Assembly (NCBI RefSeq): GCF_000739655.1
Contig: NZ_BATR01000016.1
Coordinates: forward strand, 1 to 64,000
Source: Verrucomicrobium sp. BvORR106
GTDB taxonomy: Bacteria > Verrucomicrobiota > Verrucomicrobiia > Verrucomicrobiales > Verrucomicrobiaceae
DNA: 64,000 bases
Direction: 5' to 3'
Shown: positions 53,140 to 60,877 of the stretch, in pieces
Layout of the letters: the number at the start of each line of letters is the position of its first letter
Numbering within the stretch: the stretch's first letter is position 1
Program-made: the position numbers and the translations under genes
Notes under the pieces: generated by a model
Seen by the model: only the letters and a program-made list of their open reading frames with translations
What the model was told of the DNA's origin: nothing
The model's database searches: none

Positions 53140-53988
53140 TCACTTCGAGTTCAACATCGACTCAACCGCTGCCTTGCCGAGCAGGACGCCGATACCAAAG
53201 GCGATCTCCCCTACTTCCGACTTCGTGGTACCGGTCGTTTCGATCACTTCATGGGCCGTCACGGCCTGCAAAGCGTTGTTGTAGGTCAGCCTGAGTTTGG
53301 TGTGACCGTTGGCCTGGATGATCCCATGCCAATAGAGGGTGTAGTCTACGGTGTAGCGGTGAATGTCCGCCGCAGAAGTCTTGGACGCCCCGTCCTTCCA
53401 CTCGATAGAGACATCATTGACCGAGACACTCACGCCCGTCCCAATGGGGTGGACTGACGAGAAGAGAGCCTGGGCTCCCGTCTGAGTGGAACCGTCTGCA
53501 AGCTGCACCTCCGCGTTGAGATCGGCTTCCACCATGAGCAAGAAGCGGTTCTTGAATGCCTGCTCCGTGAGAGTTGCCGAGTCATTGGTCGAGTCCTGGA
53601 GGGTCACGGTCCACTCCCCTACCTGCTTGCCGGTGCCCAGATTGGCATTGGGTGAGGCATAGTACTCTCCGGACAGCTTCCCATTGCGCTGAGTCCCGTC
53701 CCAGTTGATGGACAGCCCCCAGTGGACATCCCGGGTTGTGAACTGGTAACGGTTCCCATCTTTCTTGCCGGCGATGGGGCCGCTTCCCACCAGCCATCCG
53801 CTGATGGACATGTACCCCTGTAGCGAGCCGTCAGCCTTTTCGAAGATGAAGAGCTTCAGCAGTCCATCAAGGCCATGGGTGACATTCCGGCAAGTCCCGG
53901 AAAACAGGAGGGTCTCGTCGGCAACGGCGACAGGAGCGGCCCCGAGAAGTGAAACCGCGACGCAAAGGGCAGTCAGGAGGGCTTTCAT
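53140..53988 (-). CDS. Secreted hypothetical protein (intact member of a duplicated family)
   Basis: The protein has 282 residues. The signal peptide is LLTALCVAVSLLGAAPVAVA. The mature protein is beta-rich (YMSISGWLVGSGPIAGKKDG then WGLSINWDGTQRNGKLSGEY) and ends in a hydrophobic helix-like segment (VGEIAFGIGVLLGKAAVESM). Degraded pieces of related copies lie at 45091-45255 and 52195-52262. No domain family is recognised. It is probably periplasmic or at the outer surface. Confidence 0.7.
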   Translation of the reverse strand: MKALLTALCVAVSLLGAAPVAVADETLLFSGTCRNVTHGLDGLLKLFIFEKADGSLQGYMSISGWLVGSGPIAGKKDGNRYQFTTRDVHWGLSINWDGTQRNGKLSGEYYASPNANLGTGKQVGEWTVTLQDSTNDSATLTEQAFKNRFLLMVEADLNAEVQLADGSTQTGAQALFSSVHPIGTGVSVSVNDVSIEWKDGASKTSAADIHRYTVDYTLYWHGIIQANGHTKLRLTYNNALQAVTAHEVIETTGTTKSEVGEIAFGIGVLLGKAAVESMLNSK

Positions 53989-54045
53989 CGAAGTGAGGGA
54001 TTTAGGTACTAGAGCGAGAACCGGCGGAATCGATAAGGGCTGAAG

Positions 54046-54249
54046 TCAGAACTTCCGGGACATGCCGATGCCGCACTTCGGGCATTTGGGTTGAAAGTAG
54101 GCCGTGGTGGAATAGCCGCAGAATCGACATTCCCAGGCTGGGACCGGGTTCTGAGCGGTGACGGGAGGCTCGGACGGCACCCGGGCGACGAGTAGCCCTG
54201 TGGAAATACCAAGAGCCAAAAGAAGTAGGAGGAGATGGAGGGGTTTCAT
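54046..54249 (-). CDS. Small exported zinc-ribbon protein
   Basis: The protein has 67 residues. The leader is LHLLLLLLALGISTGLLVAR, followed by a Pro-rich linker and a four-cysteine ribbon (WECRFCGYSTTAYFQPKCPK then CGIGM). The CxxC...CxxC pattern suggests a zinc or metal site outside or at the membrane. No family name can be given. Confidence 0.65.
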   Translation of the reverse strand: MKPLHLLLLLLALGISTGLLVARVPSEPPVTAQNPVPAWECRFCGYSTTAYFQPKCPKCGIGMSRKF

Positions 54250-54326
54250 AGTCCTGAAGTAAAACTCAAGATCAGGATACTTGCTCTCATTTTGGAGGCA
54301 AGCGCATTTACTCTCAAAATCACAGC

Positions 54327-54581
54327 GTGCGAAAAGCCGTCCACAGCACCCTCTCGAAGATCTTCTGCGATCACATCCGCAGTTTGAGGGAAAAGGCTGG
54401 CATGACGCAGCGAGACCTGGCTGTAGCCTTGGGCCGCGAGCATGGAATGGTGGCGCGGATTGAACTTGGTGAACGACGCGTAGATTTGGTAGAAGCCTTC
54501 GAGCTTTTCAAAGCGCTAAAGGCCGATCCTGAAGCCGAGGCTGCCACAATAATGCGGAAGTTCTCTGCTCTAGGTACATAA
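54327..54581 (+). CDS. XRE-type helix-turn-helix regulator
   Basis: The protein has 84 residues from a GTG. The helix-turn-helix is IRSLREKAGMTQRDLAVALG followed by HGMVARIELGERRVDLVEAF, the Cro/C1 pattern. It precedes the cysteine desulfurase by 155 bases on the same strand. Small XRE proteins often act as controller proteins for restriction-modification and defence loci. That role here is inference. Confidence 0.85.
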   Translation: MRKAVHSTLSKIFCDHIRSLREKAGMTQRDLAVALGREHGMVARIELGERRVDLVEAFELFKALKADPEAEAATIMRKFSALGT

Positions 54582-54736
54582 ACCACTTGTTCACCTACCG
54601 TTACCGGTCGCGTGGCACAAGGCAGACCCGAGGAGTGACTGATCGGTCGACTGGTCGACCTGCTTGCACTAAAGCAACCGGACTCCAATCTCACAGAATC
54701 GGATGGCAAGCTCCTAAAGTGATCTTAGAGTGCACT

Positions 54737-55864
54737 GTGATCTACCTCGACCACAACGCCACAACCCTCCCATTTCCTGAGGCGATTGATGCGATGCTGC
54801 CCTGGCTCCATCACTGCGGCAATCCATCAAGTATCCATGCTACAGGAAGGGAAGCTAGGCGTGCGGTGGAAGCCGCTCGTCACAGCGTTGCGGAGTACCT
54901 AGGAGCAGAGGCGCAACAGGTCATCTTCACCAGCGGGGCCACTGAAGCTAACAACACCGCTATTCATTCGGCGCTGCTGCGGCAGCCCTCAAAACGCCAT
55001 CTGATCACGTCCTCCGTTGAGCATTCTGCTGTATTGGCCTACTGCGATTACTTGGAGCAGCATCACGGCGTCGAGGTCACTCGCCTTCCCGTAGGCATTG
55101 ATGGAAGCCTCCCTATGGACGCGCTCCGCAATGCCCTCCGCGATGACACCGCCCTAGTGTCCCTGATGTGGGCGAACAATGAGACGGGCGTTATGTGGCC
55201 CATCAGCGAGTTTACTAAAGTCTGCGTCGAAGCGGGAGTACCATTCCACACGGACGCTGTGCAGGCAGTCGGCAAGGTGCCGGTACAGTTTGCGACATGC
55301 GGCGCCAACTACCTCTCCCTCAGTGGACACAAGTTCGGTGCCCCCAAGGGCATCGGTGCACTCATTGTCGCCGACCCCGAGCGATTCATGCCACTCCTCC
55401 ACGGAGGCAAACAGGAACAAGGTCATCGGGGCGGCACCGAGAACGTTGCTCATATCGTGGCGTTAGGAGCTGCCGCTGAGCAGTCGAAGCTTCAGGGCCG
55501 CACGCGGTGGGAAAGAGTGGCTAAACTGCGAGATCAACTGGAAGTTCGGGTCGCCCAACGCTTCCCGGAGGCAGAAGCCCATGGAGTGACAGTACTTCGG
55601 CTGCCCAACACCTCCAACCTGTACTTCCCCGGCATGGATAGCGATGCCTTGGTCACCTACCTCGACGCCCAAGGCATCGCAGTGTCCTCTGGCTCGGCTT
55701 GCCTGGAAAGCGCCTTGGCGCCCTCTCATGTCATCCTCGCCATGACAGACTCCTACGAACGTGCCAGCGAATCCATTCGCATCAGCCTTGGTCCAGCCTC
55801 GACGAATGAGGAGGTGCAACGCTTGGTCGACGCTGTGGAGATTTACGCAACGCTAAACGCCTAG
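54737..55864 (+). CDS. Cysteine desulfurase, DndA/SspA/IscS-like
   Basis: The protein has 375 residues from the GTG at 54737, where homologues start (IYLDHNATT). It is a PLP enzyme: SGATEANNTAI near 66-76, HTDAVQAVGK near 171-180, PLP Lys199 in SLSGHKFGAPKGIG, and catalytic Cys322 in VSSGSACLESALAPSH. It moves sulfur from cysteine to an acceptor. No IscU or IscR is nearby; instead a PAPS-reductase-like gene lies in the opposing operon, so a role in DNA sulfur modification is more likely than Fe-S assembly. Its stop overlaps the convergent GHKL gene in CTAG. Confidence 0.9.
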   Translation: MIYLDHNATTLPFPEAIDAMLPWLHHCGNPSSIHATGREARRAVEAARHSVAEYLGAEAQQVIFTSGATEANNTAIHSALLRQPSKRHLITSSVEHSAVLAYCDYLEQHHGVEVTRLPVGIDGSLPMDALRNALRDDTALVSLMWANNETGVMWPISEFTKVCVEAGVPFHTDAVQAVGKVPVQFATCGANYLSLSGHKFGAPKGIGALIVADPERFMPLLHGGKQEQGHRGGTENVAHIVALGAAAEQSKLQGRTRWERVAKLRDQLEVRVAQRFPEAEAHGVTVLRLPNTSNLYFPGMDSDALVTYLDAQGIAVSSGSACLESALAPSHVILAMTDSYERASESIRISLGPASTNEEVQRLVDAVEIYATLNA

Positions 55865-58275
55865 TCCCCTAGTGAGGCGATGAGATCTTCCATGCCAAAG
55901 TTCAGAAGGAACTCGGAGTAATAACTTGAGAATACGTCTCGAAGGTAGTCCTGCAAATCGATGGGCTTCTCTCCCTGCTTGATCTCATACTTCTTGTTCT
56001 TTGTGATGGTGAAGAGGAAGATAGTGTGGAAGTAAACAGATGAGATGTACTTGTTCTCCGCGAGCTTTTTCTGTTCCACCGTTATGTTGCCCAGTCGGCT
56101 GAGGTAATTTCGCAGAACCTTGCTATCCATATTGATTAGGACCTTTTCGAGGTTACCCTCACCGTCCACCATAGGGTGCATCGGAATCCCCCAGCCCATC
56201 TCAAGTCCTGATTCTTCCAGTTTCGACCAGGTCAATGCATCCGGTGCATCTGCCGGAGGCGTTTCGAAGACCATCTGATAATCAGGCAATCCCATTGGCG
56301 GCTCAGCCTCGTCTTCGACTTTCTTTACGTCTTTAGGCTTCTCAACAGGGTCTACGATCTTGACCCAAAATCGACATTCGTGGTCTTCCGGCCCTCCCAA
56401 TGTGGCTAGAATCTCGATCTCCTCGCCAACTTTCACTTCACCGGTCGCCCCCAGACCAATTCGGATCGTTCCTTCTTTCGGGCTGGATTTGCTAATGTCT
56501 AACAATTGCTCAGGGGTATCCACCTCACCTGCCTGAGTGCCACCTTCGGTACTGTTGGTGCGGCGCTGGAGAATCGAAACCTTGAGATCGCCCGGGTCAT
56601 CACCGCGGTCAAAATAGGAGTCCTCGACATCCGTTGAGAACTGAATGGTTCGGTCCTCTCCATCTGGAATAGAGATAAACTTGTCCCCGTTCCCAGACTT
56701 AAGTTTGAAGAATGAGGGGTATCGCTTCGGGTGAAAGGGCGCTTTTACTTTAGCCTCTTTTGGTTTTTCGGGCTTTTCGGGCTTCTTCTTCTCTTCGTCC
56801 TGCTTTTCGATTTTGAAAGTTTGGGTCAGCAGCTGCATCAGGTCCTTATTGAAGGGCAAATTCTTTGAGAAGGACCTCAGCAAGTCCTTCGCATCTCCAC
56901 TCCCTACATCGAAGGTATTCTTCCGCTGCTTGTAAACTTCAGACAACCTACCCTTGATCAGCAGATCCCTTACCATGTTCCGCAGTTCTTGAGTCTTATC
57001 TCCGGACTTCAACCTATCCCGAGAAGCCATGAAGAGCTCTGTCCGGAAGTCGAACTCCAGCCCAGTACAGTCCACATGAATCAACAGGTGATTCTTCAGC
57101 AACGGCATCTTCAGCGTCGTGGAAATGAATTGTGTACCGATGTGACCATGGACCTGACCATTTAGAGAGAACAGAACGGACATGCCATCGTGAAAGAACT
57201 CCGTTTCAATGGCTTCCTTGGTATCCTTGGCAGTTTTACCTTCGACTTTAGCTTTGAAAATGTAGCAGGTGGCCTTGATGGTTCCGGTGTCTTTGTGTGA
57301 GAACTCCTCAGTGAAGTGCTCCTGAATGTACTGATTCTCTTCGCCATCAAGCCGTCTCTTGAGTCCGAAAGTATCACCTTCCAAAACCTTGTTGTTCGGA
57401 TACCTCTCAGGACTATCCTTGAGAAAGATTGGTAACGCTGGCTCAAACAGGTACTGATTCAATGCCCGCCGAATCTCCTGAGGAAGAGCCCCTCGAGTGC
57501 CCGACGGAAGCTGGTAGTCAAATAGCTTGATGATGGTCCCGGTAGTGAACTTGCGCCCTGCCAGTCCTATATCCAACTCCGTAATGGGGAAGCTCGGAAT
57601 CTTGCCATCGATCTTCAGGTACTCATACCACGTATTCTTCTTCGTCTGCTTCTCCTCTGCTGTCATGGGATGCTTGCGCACCAAGGTGAAGCCAAACTCG
57701 CCAGATCCGTCAAAGCGCTTTGAACCAATAAGTTGGTAACGATGCTCTCCACAGAAGACGATGGCACCAGTACCGCCCATATTGTACTTGCCTTGCACAA
57801 ACGGTATTTCGTTCTTGTTGCCTCTGAGGAGAGAAAGAAATGTGCGCTCAAAATCTTCAGGATGCTGCCCCTCCCCGTCGTCGTAGATCGTGAGACAGGG
57901 TCTGGGTCGCGAACCGGCAGCTAATATTTGTATCGCATGAGACTGCTTGCGGCGGATTGCCTGGAGATGCCAATTTTTATTCTCTGGGCTAAAGAACCTC
58001 CCAACCGCTTCATGCATAGAATTAGGAGCAACCTCGGACTTGGGATTGATTCCCGACTCCAAGCAACGCCTCATCAAGATAGCGTCGATTGAGTTCGTGA
58101 GTTTCTCTACCAGGGCCGCAATTGGAGACGATTGCTGATTTTCGATGACTCCAATATTATTCTCGTTCCCTCCTAGGGGAGCCCAGGTTATCGTGCGATC
58201 AGTTTCTATCGCGAGAAGGACCTCAACTTCCGACTCTAAGCTTATAAGTTTATCGAACATCGAGAAGCTCATCAT
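55861..58275 (-). CDS. GHKL-type ATPase, large, defence-associated
   Basis: The protein has 804 residues. The N-terminal ATPase shows the N box (IAALVEKLTNSIDAILM, Glu57 and Asn61), G1 (LTIYDDGEGQHPEDF, 128-142) and a glycine loop (YNMGGTGAIVFCG, 165-176). A transducer-like part follows to about 480 (LIHVDCTGLEFDFRTELFMA). There is a lysine-rich linker near 495-525 (EKKKPEKPEKPKEAKVKAPF) and a C-terminal domain that is acidic and beta-rich. It resembles MutL/Hsp90/topoisomerase ATPases, not SMC or helicase types. Its start shares ATGA with the DGQHR gene's stop. It is not a standard Dnd or Ssp component. Confidence 0.85.
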   Translation of the reverse strand: MMSFSMFDKLISLESEVEVLLAIETDRTITWAPLGGNENNIGVIENQQSSPIAALVEKLTNSIDAILMRRCLESGINPKSEVAPNSMHEAVGRFFSPENKNWHLQAIRRKQSHAIQILAAGSRPRPCLTIYDDGEGQHPEDFERTFLSLLRGNKNEIPFVQGKYNMGGTGAIVFCGEHRYQLIGSKRFDGSGEFGFTLVRKHPMTAEEKQTKKNTWYEYLKIDGKIPSFPITELDIGLAGRKFTTGTIIKLFDYQLPSGTRGALPQEIRRALNQYLFEPALPIFLKDSPERYPNNKVLEGDTFGLKRRLDGEENQYIQEHFTEEFSHKDTGTIKATCYIFKAKVEGKTAKDTKEAIETEFFHDGMSVLFSLNGQVHGHIGTQFISTTLKMPLLKNHLLIHVDCTGLEFDFRTELFMASRDRLKSGDKTQELRNMVRDLLIKGRLSEVYKQRKNTFDVGSGDAKDLLRSFSKNLPFNKDLMQLLTQTFKIEKQDEEKKKPEKPEKPKEAKVKAPFHPKRYPSFFKLKSGNGDKFISIPDGEDRTIQFSTDVEDSYFDRGDDPGDLKVSILQRRTNSTEGGTQAGEVDTPEQLLDISKSSPKEGTIRIGLGATGEVKVGEEIEILATLGGPEDHECRFWVKIVDPVEKPKDVKKVEDEAEPPMGLPDYQMVFETPPADAPDALTWSKLEESGLEMGWGIPMHPMVDGEGNLEKVLINMDSKVLRNYLSRLGNITVEQKKLAENKYISSVYFHTIFLFTITKNKKYEIKQGEKPIDLQDYLRDVFSSYYSEFLLNFGMEDLIASLGD

Positions 58276-59543
58276 CCACCTGCTTTAATTCTGGCCGCAG
58301 CGGTTTTTGCATCAACCTCGTGCGCATTCATAAATGCTTGCTCAAGCTTGCCATTGTCGCCAGCTTTCAGCAGCCCAGCCAACTTAAGCCACATCAATGT
58401 GGCACAAGTAAGGTCGGTTTTTGTAACCCGCCGCATCTTGAGATTTGAGGCGTCAAATAGTAGCCCAGCCCATGGAGACATCTGTAAGGTTCTGTCGATC
58501 TTTGCCAATGCTGGAACTGCGACCTTCAAGTCGATGGAATTTATCTTGCAGTACGCAAGACAGTCACCTAGTACTGACACTCCAACAGGCCTAAATATGA
58601 GCGATCCTCCCGTGAATCCTCCACGGTATGGACCAGCATCAGCTGGCGCTTTAAAATATTGCTTCAGCTCGGAAAAGGAAAAGGCAAGCAACTGGAAAAC
58701 TTGCGACATTTCCTTACACATCGAATCTAATTCAATTTTAGGTTTCCTGAGCATCTTGAAGGATGCCATTTGTTTAGTCTTCCATCCACGTCCTCCCAGC
58801 AAGACCCGCTCGATAAAATCATAAAGCGCCTGAATACTTGTGAAAGATTTCTTGTCAGTTACAGCCAAATTCTTGGTTTTGGACGCAGCAATGACTTCGT
58901 TCCGACTCAGGTAAGGATCATGGTACAGGAGCCAACGAGTTACAATCGCAATAGAGTCGTCCTCATCGAGTGCGATAATCTCTCCGAGCTTCACAGGCTT
59001 AGCATATCTATTGAGAGTAGAAAAGAGTCGACGAGTCCGCTCAATTCCTGATGAACTGCCGTTATGCGCAACAAAAATAACTGCACACTCTTCTTTGTCG
59101 TGCAAGGAGTCCTTCTGAAGAGCCACTTTGATTCCCTCGACTCTATGCTGACCATCGATTGCAAAAATTTTCTCCTGTCCGGTCAATTCAAGGACACCCA
59201 CTGAATTCCTCACAAAATCAGTTGGCTCAGAGTAGCGCGAACGTTCTGTCGAATCCAAATCGATTTCAATCCATCTGGGCTCCCCTTCGTATATCCCTGC
59301 GATAACTGCGTTAAAAAAATGTTGCTTCTGATTTCGGATATAGTCGCTAATTTCCGTGGATCTACCGGTCAGCGCCCGTTGCAACAACTCGTTTAACGTC
59401 TTATTTTTGTGTATTTCCTCTGCGGGTTTGAATCTATCGGCGATTTGCCTGAACTGCATTAAAGTAACGTAGTACACCCAATCTTCAACCTGACCACGTA
59501 AGCAAGGGAGTAGCAGTGGCGACGAAAAGTTAGAAACACTCAT
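58272..59543 (-). CDS. DGQHR-domain protein (DndB-like)
   Basis: The protein has 423 residues. The DGQHR motif is at 130-134 in KIFAIDGQHRVEGIKVAL. Upstream YYVTLMQFRQIADRF and downstream RLFSTLNRYAKPVKLGEIIA fit the DGQHR/DndB family, related to ParB-like proteins. DndB regulates dnd operons, and other DGQHR proteins accompany 7-deazaguanine and phosphorothioate systems. It overlaps both neighbours by four bases, so it is co-translated with the GHKL and GIY-YIG genes. Confidence 0.9.
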   Translation of the reverse strand: MSVSNFSSPLLLPCLRGQVEDWVYYVTLMQFRQIADRFKPAEEIHKNKTLNELLQRALTGRSTEISDYIRNQKQHFFNAVIAGIYEGEPRWIEIDLDSTERSRYSEPTDFVRNSVGVLELTGQEKIFAIDGQHRVEGIKVALQKDSLHDKEECAVIFVAHNGSSSGIERTRRLFSTLNRYAKPVKLGEIIALDEDDSIAIVTRWLLYHDPYLSRNEVIAASKTKNLAVTDKKSFTSIQALYDFIERVLLGGRGWKTKQMASFKMLRKPKIELDSMCKEMSQVFQLLAFSFSELKQYFKAPADAGPYRGGFTGGSLIFRPVGVSVLGDCLAYCKINSIDLKVAVPALAKIDRTLQMSPWAGLLFDASNLKMRRVTKTDLTCATLMWLKLAGLLKAGDNGKLEQAFMNAHEVDAKTAAARIKAGG

Positions 59544-60028
59544 CTATAGATTTCTTTTTTCAGTTTTCCTAACTTTCCTGGAAACCTCTCATTGTTCGGA
59601 GGCATCAGAGCTTCCAGCAGTTCGTCCTCTGCCTTTCCTGCATCTTTTTCCGACAACGCAGCAAAGTAATAGTAAAGATTGTTCTCCCAAAGCTTTAACA
59701 TCTCTCCGACCCAAAATCTTGGCTTGGATGCGTTCACTTCATCAAAATATTGTTGGAAGCGTGTCTGAAAGCTCTGCGCTTCGGTCTTACCGACGTAAAG
59801 GATATATCCACACCACGCAATATTCACGTTATCAGGGCGGACAACAAACGCGTAGACTCCCTGGGCGTTGGGAAGTTGGCCTTTGTTCTGTTTCTTTGCC
59901 TGAATAGATTTCCAATCAAGCTTTACGGTAGGATTGAACGCCATGAACTGTTTTTCCCAAAGACAAAATCGACGAAGGTAATTCCGTCCGGAGGAAATTT
60001 CACGATTTGTTAGATCATGCTTAGCCAT
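59540..60028 (-). CDS. GIY-YIG nuclease domain protein
   Basis: The protein has 162 residues. The GIY-YIG signature is degenerate but complete: GVY at 57-59, YVG at 78-80 in GYILYVGKTEAQSFQTRF, catalytic-type Arg90, and an acidic residue in KDAGKAEDELLEALMPPNNE near 130-140. It could cut DNA next to or instead of the modification. It overlaps the DGQHR gene by four bases and follows the PAPS-reductase-like gene by three bases. Confidence 0.82.
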   Translation of the reverse strand: MAKHDLTNREISSGRNYLRRFCLWEKQFMAFNPTVKLDWKSIQAKKQNKGQLPNAQGVYAFVVRPDNVNIAWCGYILYVGKTEAQSFQTRFQQYFDEVNASKPRFWVGEMLKLWENNLYYYFAALSEKDAGKAEDELLEALMPPNNERFPGKLGKLKKEIYR

Positions 60029-60031
60029 ACC

Positions 60032-60877
60032 CTATTTTTGGCACATTAAACAAGCTTCGGTGGGCGTGGTCGACTTTCCGCTAAACACAGATAATAACTT
60101 CCCGTCAGACTTCGGGGCGGCCTCTCTGATCCCGGCCGAGAGCACCCGATCCCGCTCCTTTCGATCCAAGAGTGAACTCAAGGGAGCACCCTCCATCCAG
60201 GTAAAGCGCTTATTAGGATCATTGGGATCAATGGTTTCGTACTTCATAGCTTCTTCAAAGTATTCAGGATACGTCTCCAAGAGCTTCACCCATTCATAGG
60301 GAGCCTGGAAAAAGCAAAAAGTGCAGCCAGAGTTGGTGCGCCCCCACTTCATAAATGTAGGTAGGCCCAGACCGCTATCCTCCAAGATGCGGACGACACC
60401 ATCATAGTCGATTCCCGCCTCTTTGAGTGGATAGCGAGTTTTGATGTTTGGCTTCTTGCTAATATAACCCACACGATCCTCATCAGCCCGCAGCCCGACA
60501 TAGCTAACGACGTTGTCGTTGCCAACGTGAGCCTCAAACGGTTTCAGCTTGAGCATCTTCGTGCACCAGCGATTCTGGGGTGAGGGCAGGTAACCCCCGA
60601 AGACCTTGTGCCAGTGGTCAAATCCCGCCTTGGCATTCAGGCGAATGATCTTCTTACCCAACTCAGCCTCCAGCCTGGCAAGGTACTCATAGGTTTCAGG
60701 CAGTTCCTTCTGGGTGTCACAGAAGACATACTCCATACCGTCATGCCGAAATTGCTCCAACCCCTTGACTCTACCGGCCATCAGGAGGGCCAGCGCCGAG
60801 CTGTCCTTGCCTCCGGACACGTTAAGGACGTGGCGCACAGGAAGGTCGTTGCTGAATTTGACCGTGAGCGGAATCAT
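60032..60877 (-). CDS. PAPS reductase/ATP-pyrophosphatase family protein (DndC/SspD-like)
   Basis: The protein has 281 residues. The PP-loop SGGKDSSA is at 21-28. Cys-containing motifs RWCTKMLKLKPFEAHV, GCTFCFFQAPYEWVKL and CLMC at the end could ligand an iron-sulfur cluster, as in DndC. YVGLRADEDRVGYISKKPN follows the usual family order. It would activate the DNA backbone or handle sulfur, together with the cysteine desulfurase. It overlaps the large ATPase gene by four bases. BrxP of BREX type 4 belongs to the same superfamily and is an alternative. Confidence 0.88.
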   Translation of the reverse strand: MIPLTVKFSNDLPVRHVLNVSGGKDSSALALLMAGRVKGLEQFRHDGMEYVFCDTQKELPETYEYLARLEAELGKKIIRLNAKAGFDHWHKVFGGYLPSPQNRWCTKMLKLKPFEAHVGNDNVVSYVGLRADEDRVGYISKKPNIKTRYPLKEAGIDYDGVVRILEDSGLGLPTFMKWGRTNSGCTFCFFQAPYEWVKLLETYPEYFEEAMKYETIDPNDPNKRFTWMEGAPLSSLLDRKERDRVLSAGIREAAPKSDGKLLSVFSGKSTTPTEACLMCQK

